Source: Anaerolineae bacterium (lineage in GTDB: Bacteria; Chloroflexota; Anaerolineae; Aggregatilineales; Phototrophicaceae). From it: 32,676 nt of DNA. Both the position numbers and the translations under genes were made by a program. The notes below the pieces were generated by a model. It did no database searches. It was not told the DNA's origin and saw nothing but the letters and a program-made list of their open reading frames with translations. The stretch lies in NCBI GenBank assembly GCA_014879665.1, contig JACSRP010000154.1, positions 1-32,676 of the forward strand, in the 5' to 3' direction. Shown piece by piece: positions 17,405-25,514 of the stretch (position 1 is its first letter; each line of letters opens with the position of its first letter).

Positions 17405-18793
17405 ATGAAAGTCAGATCAACCCTCCTTCTTCTCCCGCTGCTCCTCCTGTTTCTCACCACTGGTATCAGCGCGCAGACCGAAGACTCGTCACCCGATGCG
17501 CCGCAAACTGGCGTACTGCTTCGGGGCGACGGCACCTTTGACGGGCTAACGTTGTTCGCGCCGCTCATCAGCCAATATGTTTATCTCATCAATCTCGATG
17601 GGCAGGTGGTCAAAAGCTGGAATTTCGAGGCCGACGTAGCTACCTCGCAAGAGCCATATCTGCTTCCCAACGGCAATTTGCTGGTACAAACCGGCGCAAA
17701 TTCGGTTATGCTGCCTCAGTTTGGGCAGGTAGGCGGTGTTGCCGGTGGTCTAAAAGAATACACGTGGGATGGCAGTCTGGTCTGGAGATACGACTATGCT
17801 GGCGATACCTACCAGCAGCATCACGATATCGAGTTGATGCCCAACGGCAATATTCTGCTGGTAGCATGGGAAGTGATCTCCGCTAACGAGGCACTTTCCT
17901 TAGGCATACGTCCTGATCGCATCCCCGAAGGCGGCACCATCTGGCCGGATCACGTAGCCGAACTGAACCCACAAACGAATGAAATTGTCTGGATGTGGCG
18001 CGTGTGGGATCACCTGATTCAGGATACTGATCCTAACCTTCCCAATTACGGCGTGATCGCCGAACACCCTGAGCGCATTGACATCAACTACGTCGGGCCG
18101 CAGCAGCAGTTGGGCGATTGGCAGCACGTCAATTCCATAGACTATAACCCGCAGTTGGATCAGATCATGCTCAGCTTGCGCAACTTCAGCGAAATCTGGA
18201 TCATTGATCACAGCACCACAACTAGAGAAGCTTCTAGCAATGCCGGCGGGAACAGTGGCATGGGCGGCGATTTGCTCTATCGCTGGGGCAACCCGGCAGT
18301 CTATCAGGGCGGCGCTGTTGAAGATCAAACCCTGTTTTACCAGCACGATGCCCAATGGATCGATCCCGGATTGCCCGGTGCTGGCAATATCCTCATCTTC
18401 AACAATGGCGATGATACGCGCGATGATCGCCGTTTTTCAACCACACTCGAAATCACGCCGCCGCTGTTGGAAAATAATACCTACGCCCGTGATGGGGGCG
18501 CCTATGCCGCCAGCGGCATCGTCTGGGAATATCGCGCCAATCCGCCGGAGAGCTTCTTCGCCGCCTTTGTTTCCGGCGTTCAGCGCCTACCTAACGGCAA
18601 CACCTTGATCGTGAATGGCACCGAAGGGCGCTTTATCGAGGTAAACCCCGCTGGCGATCTAGTCTGGAATTACCTGAACAGCTATACTGGCAGTATGCCT
18701 GAGGGTATCGCGTATTTCAGCCCAACTTCAGTATTTCGTGCGCGGCGCTATCCTCTCAACTATCCCGGGCTAGCCCCGTTGTTCAACAGCTAG
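17405..18793 (+). CDS. secreted arylsulfotransferase-family protein
   Basis: This 462-residue protein has a signal peptide (MKVRSTLLLLPLLLLFLTTG, cleaved near ISA-QTED). The rest is a six-bladed propeller-like sequence typical of the Arylsulfotran_2 / aryl-sulfate sulfotransferase superfamily: repeated LPNGN blades (YLLPNGNLLVQTG, HHDIELMPNGNILLVAWE, QRLPNGNTLIVNGTEGR), DWQHVNSIDYNP and FYQHDAQWIDPG. The histidines in HHD, QHVN and YQHD match the conserved family positions. Classical members move sulfate between phenols outside the cytoplasm. Many distant members have no tested substrate, so the activity is uncertain. The start is ATG at 17405 with no ribosome site but an AT-rich hexamer (CATAAA) 7 bp upstream, possibly leaderless. 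A strong terminator hairpin lies about 80 bp downstream. Confidence 0.85.
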   Translation: MKVRSTLLLLPLLLLFLTTGISAQTEDSSPDAPQTGVLLRGDGTFDGLTLFAPLISQYVYLINLDGQVVKSWNFEADVATSQEPYLLPNGNLLVQTGANSVMLPQFGQVGGVAGGLKEYTWDGSLVWRYDYAGDTYQQHHDIELMPNGNILLVAWEVISANEALSLGIRPDRIPEGGTIWPDHVAELNPQTNEIVWMWRVWDHLIQDTDPNLPNYGVIAEHPERIDINYVGPQQQLGDWQHVNSIDYNPQLDQIMLSLRNFSEIWIIDHSTTTREASSNAGGNSGMGGDLLYRWGNPAVYQGGAVEDQTLFYQHDAQWIDPGLPGAGNILIFNNGDDTRDDRRFSTTLEITPPLLENNTYARDGGAYAASGIVWEYRANPPESFFAAFVSGVQRLPNGNTLIVNGTEGRFIEVNPAGDLVWNYLNSYTGSMPEGIAYFSPTSVFRARRYPLNYPGLAPLFNS

Positions 18794-18875
18794 GCGGGCA
18801 GTATCACGCCGCTGCTTTGTGAGTGGCGGGTCACGGCTCAGAATTTTGAGATGCAATCCCGCTGTTATACACTCT

Positions 18876-18901
18876 CACCCCGATCTGGTATCGGGGTGTT
18901 T
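18876..18901 (+). terminator. hairpin terminator between the arylsulfotransferase and P-type ATPase genes
   Basis: CACCCCGAT (18876-18884), loop CTGGT, ATCGGGGTG (18890-18898) and then TTT. The perfect 9-bp GC-rich stem fits an intrinsic terminator with a short T-run. The preceding CTCT extends a likeness to the palindromic repeats. Confidence 0.6.
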
Positions 18902-18972
18902 GCTGTATAGGGCAATTCCTTGTTACTGATGCCCGAAACGATCTGACCTGATCACTTGACCGGAGATACTGC

Positions 18973-21408
18973 TTGGCTCTCGAAACCGCCAATCCCCAAC
19001 TTAAATCGCTTCCAGATGCTCTGGCCGGCCTCACCGCCGCTGAAGTCGAAGAACGGGTGCGCCGGGGCGAAACCAATAATTTTCACCCCAAGGTCGGACG
19101 TTCCTATTGGGACATCATCCGCGAGAATGTCTTTAACGTATTCACCCTCACGATGCTGATCATGCTCTCCATCGTGCTGTTCATGGGCGATCTCTCCACC
19201 GTATTCTTCGCCGGTTTCTCCGTCGTCACCAACGCCGCCTTTGGCACCATTCAGGAAGTCTACTCCAAGCGTAAGTTTGATCGTCTGATGGCTATGCAAG
19301 CCCCCCGTGTCAAAGTGATCCGCGACCGGCGCGAGCAGGAAATATCTGTTTTTGAGGTGGTCAAAGATGATGTGCTGCCGATAGAACCCGGCGATAAAAT
19401 TGTGGCAGATGGCATCGCCCTCGACTCCGACTCGCTGGAAATGGACGAGTCGCAGCTCACCGGCGAATCTGATGCGGTCATGAAGGAAGCGAATGATAAG
19501 CTGTCGTCCGGTTCGTTTTGCGTGGCTGGCAGCGGCATCATGCGCGCGCAGGTGGTGGGCGAGCACAGCACCGTCAATAAGCTGACCAGTGTCGCCAAAA
19601 CCTATCGCTATGTGCTCACGCCCACGCAGCGCCGCATCAACCTGATCGTTCAGCTTTCGATCTTCATCATGGTCGTCTGCACCCCCATGCTCTTTGTCGC
19701 GGGCTACCGGCAGATGGGCGAAATCGTCAACCTGACCAACTTTCAGAGCGCGGTGGTCTTCGTCGCCAGCATCGTGCCGCAGGGCTTAGTGCTAACCGCC
19801 ACTCTATCTCTAACCATCGGGGCCATCGCCATCAGCCGCCGCCAAACGCTGGTGCAGCGCGTGAATGCCGTTGAATCCATGGGTAACGTCACCTGCCTCT
19901 GCTTCGACAAGACCGGCACCCTCACCGAAAATAAGCTGGCGGTACATGAAGCCCTGCCGCAAAATGGGACTGATGAAGCCGTATTAAAAGAGAAGCTGCG
20001 GCTGATGCTTCTCAACCTTTCGGCGCTGAACCGCACCGCTGCCGCCATTGCCGTCTATGCGGGCGCAGAAAAAGATGCCCCGCCTGCGCAGCGCAAACTG
20101 CGCGAAGTGCCGTTTAATTCCACTCGCAAGTGGAGCGCAGTGATATTCCCCGGCGAAACCCTGATCATAGGCGCGCCTGAACGAGTAATTACCGCTTCAG
20201 AAAAGCAGCTCTCAGAGCAGGCGAACGCGCTGGCCGAACGCGGCTACCGGCTGATCGCCATTTCTCGCGCTGAAGGCGAACTGGCCGACCAATCGCTTCC
20301 CGAAAATCGCAAAACAATGGCGCTGATCGTCCTCAGCGACCGCACCCGCAGCGATATGAAGGCCACGCTGGATGCCTTCGTCGCGCAAAACGTCGAGCTC
20401 AAGGTGATCAGCGGCGATAACCTGCAAACTGTGCGCGAAGTGGCGGCTCAGGCCGGCATGAATATTCGGCAGGCCTTCACCGGCGATCAGCTGGCGCAGA
20501 TGAACGACATCGAATTTGCTGCCGCCGCCATGGAAGGCAACCTTTTCGCCCGCATCGAGCCGGATCAGAAGCGAAAATTAATTGCTTCTCTCAAGGCGCA
20601 GGGGCATTATGTCGCCATGACCGGTGACGGCGTAAACGACGTGCCTTCCCTGAAAGAGGCGCATCTCGCCATCGCCATGAACGACGGCGCGCAGATCACC
20701 AAAGATGTGGCCGACATCGTGCTGCTCAATAACGCGCTCACCACCCTGCCCGAAGCCTTCTTTGAAGGCCGCACCATCACCCAAATCATCTTTGGCACCT
20801 GCAAAATCTTTTTGGTCAAAAATCTCTACAGTCTCCTGTTTTTCGTCTTCGTCGGTTTCATGTATCTGCCTTTCCCGATCAACCCGACGCAGATCAGTTG
20901 GGTTACCTTCGGCGTGGTCAATATCACCGCCGGGCTGATGACCTTCCGCCTGTACGCGCCCAAAAAGATGGAGCATTTCCGTAAAGATGTGCTCGATTAT
21001 GTAGTCACGACGGGTGCTTTAGGCGCGGTCATGGCCACGCTGCTCTATGCCATCACCTTCTTCGAGCGCGGCGAAGGGGTCGAAGGCATGCTCGCCGCCC
21101 GCAGCGTGATTGTGGTGTTCCTAACACTGTTTGGAATGTTAGTCTTCTGGAACGTGTGCGGCATCGAAATCTTGCAGCCTCGCACCTGGCGGCATAATCC
21201 CCGCGTATTCCTGTTCGGCTTAGGTGCAGCCTTCGTAACCATCCTCGCCGGCTACCTCGTGCCACAAATTCTCGCCTTCGTGCCCCTCAACTTGCTGGAA
21301 TGGGCGCTGGTGATCGTGGTCTTCAGCGTTACGGCGGTGCTGATGACAATCGGCGTGCGTACCCGATTCTTCTCCAACCTGATCTGGAAGCTCACCGCCC
21401 CGCCGTGA
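18973..21408 (+). CDS. CtpE-like P-type ATPase (cation transporter)
   Basis: This 811-residue membrane pump has all P-type signatures: TGES (163-166), the phosphorylated aspartate in DKTGT (D312) and the hinge GDGVND (551-556). Hydrophobic helices lie on both sides of the cytoplasmic domains. The N-terminal GLTAAEVEERVRRGETNNF and the compact nucleotide domain (FNSTRKWSAV, IIGAPERV) resemble the mycobacterial CtpE type, linked to calcium uptake. The usual PEGL of membrane helix 4 reads PQGL here (269-272), replacing a residue that often binds the ion. The start is TTG at 18973 with GGAG 7 bp upstream, the first good choice in the frame. It is followed 14 bp later by the convergent histidine kinase gene. 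The ion is not certain. Confidence 0.88.
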   Translation: MALETANPQLKSLPDALAGLTAAEVEERVRRGETNNFHPKVGRSYWDIIRENVFNVFTLTMLIMLSIVLFMGDLSTVFFAGFSVVTNAAFGTIQEVYSKRKFDRLMAMQAPRVKVIRDRREQEISVFEVVKDDVLPIEPGDKIVADGIALDSDSLEMDESQLTGESDAVMKEANDKLSSGSFCVAGSGIMRAQVVGEHSTVNKLTSVAKTYRYVLTPTQRRINLIVQLSIFIMVVCTPMLFVAGYRQMGEIVNLTNFQSAVVFVASIVPQGLVLTATLSLTIGAIAISRRQTLVQRVNAVESMGNVTCLCFDKTGTLTENKLAVHEALPQNGTDEAVLKEKLRLMLLNLSALNRTAAAIAVYAGAEKDAPPAQRKLREVPFNSTRKWSAVIFPGETLIIGAPERVITASEKQLSEQANALAERGYRLIAISRAEGELADQSLPENRKTMALIVLSDRTRSDMKATLDAFVAQNVELKVISGDNLQTVREVAAQAGMNIRQAFTGDQLAQMNDIEFAAAAMEGNLFARIEPDQKRKLIASLKAQGHYVAMTGDGVNDVPSLKEAHLAIAMNDGAQITKDVADIVLLNNALTTLPEAFFEGRTITQIIFGTCKIFLVKNLYSLLFFVFVGFMYLPFPINPTQISWVTFGVVNITAGLMTFRLYAPKKMEHFRKDVLDYVVTTGALGAVMATLLYAITFFERGEGVEGMLAARSVIVVFLTLFGMLVFWNVCGIEILQPRTWRHNPRVFLFGLGAAFVTILAGYLVPQILAFVPLNLLEWALVIVVFSVTAVLMTIGVRTRFFSNLIWKLTAPP

Positions 21409-21422
21409 GAATGATCTCTACC

Positions 21423-22922
21423 TCACCCCCGCCGCCGCGCTGCCCCCAGTTGTGCATAGGGCAGCCACAGCGTGAAGCTGGAACCTTTGCCTTCGCCAGG
21501 GCTGCCTGCCGTGATCGTGCCGCCGTGTGCCTGCACAATTTCCTGCGTAATCGCCAGCCCCAAACCAGTGCCGCGCTGCGGCCCGCGCGCCTTATCCACC
21601 TGATAGAAGCGCTCGAAGATGCGCGGAAGCTGTTCGGCAGACATACCCACGCCAGTATCGCTGATCTCCACCACCACGCCGTTGTTCTGCATAGACGTGC
21701 GCGCCGTGACCATGCCCCCCGCAGGCGTAAACTTGATCGCGTTGCTCAGTAAATTGGTCAAAACTTGTGCCATCCGGTCGCCATCCCCGGCAATCGCTGG
21801 CATCGGTGCGGTTTCCAACTTCAGCGTTACGCCCTTTTCCCCCGCGACGATGCTCAGCCGCTGCCCGATAGCTTCAGTGAGCTGCCCCATATCCAGCGGC
21901 GAAATATTCATCGAAAGCCGCCCCGCTTGCAGCCGCGCCAGATCGGTCAGTTCCGTCACCATCCGGTTCAGCCGCGCCGCCTCGTCATAGATGATCTGCG
22001 CCGCCTTCGCCGGGTCGGGCGCGGCACCGTCCACAATCGCCTGCGAAAAGCCCTGTATTGAAGTCAGCGGCGTTTTCAGGTCATGCGACACGTTCACCAG
22101 AAAATCCTGCTGGCTGCGCTGTTCCCCCTGTACCTGATTCACCAGCCGGTTGAACGCTTGCCCCAGATCGCGCGATTCCTCGAAGCCTTGTTCTGGAATA
22201 CGGCGCTCGTAATGCCCGGCGGCAATCGCGCCCGCGGCTTTCGACATCGTTTGCAGCGGGCGGGCAATGCTCCGGCTGATGATCCACGACAGCGCCACCG
22301 CAATCGCCACGCTAATCAGCGCTGCCTGCGCCAGCAGCGGCAGTATCTCCGTGCCAAAGTCAGACAGCGCCTCGCGTAAAGTTTGCACCGGGCGGGTATC
22401 GGCAAACAGCATGTAATATTGATCCTCCGCAAATGGAAGCCCGCGAATGCCCACAAACAGCCATTCGCGGTTCTCATCTATGAAACTGCCGCCTAGCGCG
22501 TCTACCGTGGCATACTGCCCCCGCCGCAGCCCCGCCGGAAAGCGATAGTTCTGAATATCAGCATGCAGCGGGCCGCCGGTTAGCCGGCCTTCGCTGTCAT
22601 AAACCACGCTGCGGTTTGAAAGGTTGGCGATCAGCACCCGCACGTTCTGCTCGGCTGCCAGCCCCGAAAGCTCGCCGCCCAGCGCCGCCAGCGATTCATC
22701 AGGATCGCGCAGCAAGCCGGGATGCCAAGACTCCAGCAGCAGCCGTAGCGGGTCCGCCTGCAAAGCAATCGTCGCTAATTCCTGATATACCGGCTCTGGC
22801 GGCGCAGCGCGGGTGTTCAAAATCAGGATGAATGACAGCCCGATCGTCCCGACAGCGACGATCACTAGAAACAGATACGATAGCAGCAAACGCCCGCGAA
22901 TGCCGCGCATGAATCCCCTCAT
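21423..22922 (-). CDS. sensor histidine kinase with HAMP domain
   Basis: This protein is about 499 residues long when started at the ATG at 22922, which overlaps the response-regulator stop as ATGA; an ATG at 22910 also works. The frame extends to 22949, but that is less likely. Layout: a membrane helix (about 8-30), an extracytoplasmic sensor region of about 150 residues, a second helix, a HAMP domain (SRSIARPLQTMSKAAGAIAA), HisKA with the phosphorylated histidine in SHDLKTPLTSI (H280), and HATPase with VLTNLLSNAIKFTPAGG, ISDTGVGMS and GTGLGLAI. It should autophosphorylate and pass phosphate to the regulator encoded just upstream. The signal is unknown. It is convergent with the P-type ATPase, so a functional link is possible but not shown. 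Confidence 0.93.
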   Translation of the reverse strand: MRGFMRGIRGRLLLSYLFLVIVAVGTIGLSFILILNTRAAPPEPVYQELATIALQADPLRLLLESWHPGLLRDPDESLAALGGELSGLAAEQNVRVLIANLSNRSVVYDSEGRLTGGPLHADIQNYRFPAGLRRGQYATVDALGGSFIDENREWLFVGIRGLPFAEDQYYMLFADTRPVQTLREALSDFGTEILPLLAQAALISVAIAVALSWIISRSIARPLQTMSKAAGAIAAGHYERRIPEQGFEESRDLGQAFNRLVNQVQGEQRSQQDFLVNVSHDLKTPLTSIQGFSQAIVDGAAPDPAKAAQIIYDEAARLNRMVTELTDLARLQAGRLSMNISPLDMGQLTEAIGQRLSIVAGEKGVTLKLETAPMPAIAGDGDRMAQVLTNLLSNAIKFTPAGGMVTARTSMQNNGVVVEISDTGVGMSAEQLPRIFERFYQVDKARGPQRGTGLGLAITQEIVQAHGGTITAGSPGEGKGSSFTLWLPYAQLGAARRRG

Positions 22923-23596
22923 AGATCCAGCCGGTAGCCAACCCCCCACACCGTTTCAATCGTCGGCTTCATGCCTTGAAGCTTATGCCGCAAATGGGCA
23001 ATATGCACGTCCACTGTGCGGGTTTCCCCTGCAAAATCGTAGCCCCATACCACATCCAGCAGCTTCTCGCGGGTGAAGACCATACCCTTGTGTTCGGCCA
23101 GCGTCACCAGCAGGTCAAATTCCTTCACCCGCAGGTCCACCGTTTTGCCTTCCACCGTCACAATCCGGCGATCCGGAAATATCCATAGGTTGTCCAGCTT
23201 CAAAATCGAATCCGCAGCGGGGGAGTTGCGCCTTTCAGTGCGCCGCAAAATCGCCTTGACCCGCGCCACCAGTTCGCGTGGATTGAACGGCTTGGTCAGA
23301 TAGTCATCTGCGCCCAGTTCCAGCCCCACAATGCGATCAATATCTTCACTGCGCGCCGTCAGCATGATGATCGGCACGTCAGACTCAGCGCGCACGCGGC
23401 GGCATACCTCCCACCCGTCTAGTTCCGGCAGCATCAAATCCAGCACCACCAGCGCCGGCTTCTCTGCGAGAATTTTGCTCAGCGCCAATTTGCCATTGGT
23501 GGCGCTGGTAATCTTGAATCCCTCTACCTCAAGATACATTTTGGCGAGGTCAATAATATGCTGTTCATCGTCTACGATCAGGATCGTATCGCTCAT
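22919..23596 (-). CDS. OmpR/PhoB-family response regulator
   Basis: This 225-residue regulator has a receiver domain (1-120) with the acidic pocket D9/D10, the phosphorylated aspartate D53 in LVVLDLMLP, T80 and K102 in LTKPF. A C-terminal winged-helix DNA-binding domain follows (about 130-225; VDLRVKEFDLLVTLAEHKG, RTVDVHIAHLRHKL, TVWGVGYRL). It is a full-length member. The start is ATG at 23596 with AAGG about 9 bp upstream. It is the first gene of the pair and overlaps the kinase gene by 4 bp, so both come from one transcript. It probably binds paired sites in its own upstream region, although no such box was identified with confidence. Confidence 0.95.
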   Translation of the reverse strand: MSDTILIVDDEQHIIDLAKMYLEVEGFKITSATNGKLALSKILAEKPALVVLDLMLPELDGWEVCRRVRAESDVPIIMLTARSEDIDRIVGLELGADDYLTKPFNPRELVARVKAILRRTERRNSPAADSILKLDNLWIFPDRRIVTVEGKTVDLRVKEFDLLVTLAEHKGMVFTREKLLDVVWGYDFAGETRTVDVHIAHLRHKLQGMKPTIETVWGVGYRLDL

Positions 23597-23809
23597 GCGT
23601 ATCGCCTTCTGGTGAATCCGGGGGCAATCTACACACAGCGAAAGCCGCCCATAAGTCGTATCCCTGATGATAGCGCCGAAATGTTATAAAAGTGTTGGCT
23701 AAATGAAAAACCTCTGTGCGCGAACCCCGTTAGCTTTCAACTCGTCACTTTCTCATCACTTTTTTTCGTTTTATGCCCCTTTTTCCCCTCAAATTTTGAG
23801 TCCATTTTG

Positions 23810-23849
23810 TTAGCAATATAGTCACCTATTAGCAGAAAATATGTGCTAA
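23810..23849. promoter_or_regulatory. TTAGCA cluster with an inverted pair, possible operator
   Basis: TTAGCA occurs at 23810-23815 and 23829-23834, and its inverse TGCTAA at 23844-23849. The last two form a 6-bp dyad with a 9-bp spacer. They lie in the AT-rich divergent region between the response regulator and the reductase gene. Confidence 0.35.
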
Positions 23850-23894
23850 TCTTAGATTCAACTTGTAAATTCAGTTCTCAAATTGGAGGCAGTC

Positions 23895-24689
23895 ATGTCC
23901 ACTATCCTCATCACCGGCGGCACCGGCACCTTTGGCCGTGATCTCACTGCGCTGTTACAGCCAACCGCGCGCACGCTGCGCATCATGAGTCGTAAACCCG
24001 CGCCGCCCGATCTGCCTGCAAATATCGAATGGGCAGTCGCCAATCTAGCGACGGGTACCGGCATTGATGATGCCGTGCGCGGCGCCGATATCATCATCAA
24101 CGCCGCCAGCGATTCCGGCGGAAATACGCATCAGGCCGATGTTGTTGGTCTCCAATCGCTGCTGAATGCCGCGCAGAGTCACAAGATCAGTCATTTCCTG
24201 CATATCTCGATTGTGGGGATTGATCAGATGCCGTTTGGTTATTACCGGCATAAGCTGGACGCAGAAGCCGTCGTTTCTGCATCGGTGCTGCCCTATTCCA
24301 TCGCCCGTATCACCCAGTTTCATTCGCTGGTGCTAAATATACTGGAACCATCGCTCAAAATTCCGGGCGCGCCGCTGCGGATTCCGACAGATATACAATT
24401 TCAAAGTATTGATTCGCGTGAAGCGGCGGCACAAACGCTGACGTATCTGCATACACCAGCAAATGGCAGGCTGCCCGATATTGGCGGGCCGGAAGTGCTG
24501 ATGCTAGGCGAGATGGCGCAAACGCTGCTGGATGCGCGCGGCGATTCGCGCCCTATCGAGCATACACTCACGCCTGATCCTAAAGTGTTCTGGCCGTCCC
24601 CCGAAGCGATTGAGGCCTATCGTCGGGGGTTGAATACCACGCCTGATCACTGCTGCGGCAGCATCACCTGGCGGGATTTCGTTACTTAA
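23895..24689 (+). CDS. NAD(P)-binding SDR/NmrA-like protein
   Basis: This 264-residue protein starts at the ATG at 23895 with GGAGG (23885-23889) 5 bp upstream. The frame opens at TTG 23883, but the strong ribosome site fixes the later start. The N-terminus carries the Rossmann loop ILITGGTGTFG, followed by IIINAASDSGG and HFLHISIVGIDQMPFGYYRHK, where the YYRHK positions match the active-site Tyr-x-x-x-Lys of extended SDR and NmrA-like proteins. These families include reductases, redox sensors and quinone or sugar-nucleotide enzymes. The substrate is unknown. The gene stands alone and is divergent from the two-component genes. Confidence 0.85.
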   Translation: MSTILITGGTGTFGRDLTALLQPTARTLRIMSRKPAPPDLPANIEWAVANLATGTGIDDAVRGADIIINAASDSGGNTHQADVVGLQSLLNAAQSHKISHFLHISIVGIDQMPFGYYRHKLDAEAVVSASVLPYSIARITQFHSLVLNILEPSLKIPGAPLRIPTDIQFQSIDSREAAAQTLTYLHTPANGRLPDIGGPEVLMLGEMAQTLLDARGDSRPIEHTLTPDPKVFWPSPEAIEAYRRGLNTTPDHCCGSITWRDFVT

Positions 24690-24784
24690 CGCAGAGATAG
24701 ATGTGATAAATAGATGCGGCACCGCGCCCGCTTTCGGGCAAGTTGGCGGCTTACCCTTCATCCATTTGCGTTTGCGAGCAGGGT

Positions 24785-25147
24785 TTATTCTTGAATCGTC
24801 AGGAAATCACGCAGCTTGAGGGAAAATCCCGGCAGTACATCACCGCTGGAAATTTCGCCATCCATGCTGACAATCTCTACCGGTGCATCAGGCGCGTAAA
24901 CTTCAACAAGGTGACGTTCGGGATAAACCAGCCAAACCAGCGTCCCCATCTCGGCATATAACGCCAGCTTACGGCGGATGACAGACACTTTATCAGTGGG
25001 AGAGATGACCTCAACAGCCAGATCTGGCGGCACTTCTCCAAAGCCGTGATATGCTAATTTCTGCTGCCGTTGGCTCGAAATAAACGCGACATCCGGCGCA
25101 ATCGCACTGTATTCGCCAAAAGGCGTGAATGCCAGAGCGCCAGAACT
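24785..25147 (-). pseudogene. Uma2-family nuclease fragment, N-terminus lost
   Basis: The minus-strand frame from 25147 to the stop at 24785 codes the C-terminal two thirds of a Uma2-type (PD-(D/E)xK, restriction-like) protein: AIAPDVAFISSQRQQKL, PPDLAVEVISPTDK, RRKLALYAEMG and LVWLVYPERHLVEVY. Complete members have about 190 residues. Here only about 120 codons are open, and TGA (25148-25150) lies directly upstream, so the usual N-terminal part is missing. A GTG at 25033 would give 82 residues without the first conserved strand. It is most likely a dead remnant cut at about 25140. Uma2 genes are abundant and mobile-like in Chloroflexota and Cyanobacteria. Confidence 0.75.
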
Positions 25148-25217
25148 TCAGCGCATCATCCGTGAGCTAATAGCCATCATGGATGCCAGTTCGCATGAGC
25201 AGCTCGGTCAGCAGTAA
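25136..25217 (+). pseudogene. possible 3' remnant of a second gene
   Basis: The plus-strand frame ends APELQRIIRELIAIMDA, then about nine residues, then TAA at 25215-25217. It reads like an amphipathic C-terminal helix of a real protein and begins where the Uma2 fragment loses its homology. It may be the tail of a deleted gene. No family was recognised. Confidence 0.3.
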
Positions 25218-25514
25218 ATCCTTCGCCCACGGTTATATGGGCGATAGATAGAAATTAAGCGAGTGTATATGCCGTTTCGCCCGACGCTAGAAACGCCCGC
25301 TGAATCCGTAGGGGAGTCCCACCCGTAGGGCGTGTCCGGAACTATCGTGGTTTCGAGCCTACGGCGCGTGCTTCCCTCTACAGCGAGGCTTTTAAGACAC
25401 CTTCTCGTTATCTTTAGAAGCGATTGCCCTACGCGGCGCGTATTCAACCTATGTAGCGTGAATAAGCACGGGCTATACTTGGCTAGTTCGGTTATGAAAT
25501 TGTGACAAAAATCG
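25218..25514. other. intergenic region without a supported gene
   Basis: About 300 bp with fragments such as GTAGGG and CCTACGGCGCGTG repeated imperfectly, and the likely -10 box TATACT at 25474-25479 for the glycosyltransferase gene. The open frames here have no recognisable protein features. Confidence 0.6.

Noticed and set aside
17254-17541. Plus-strand frame overlapping the arylsulfotransferase start
   Set aside because: No ribosome site or domain; it overlaps a clear signal peptide in the other frame.
18952-19566. 204-residue minus-strand frame inside the P-type ATPase gene
   Set aside because: The His/Asp-rich sequence is the shadow of a gene with all P-type motifs.
24733-24746. Short GCCCG/CGGGC hairpin after the reductase gene
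   Set aside because: Only a 5-bp stem and no T-run on either strand, so I do not call it a terminator.
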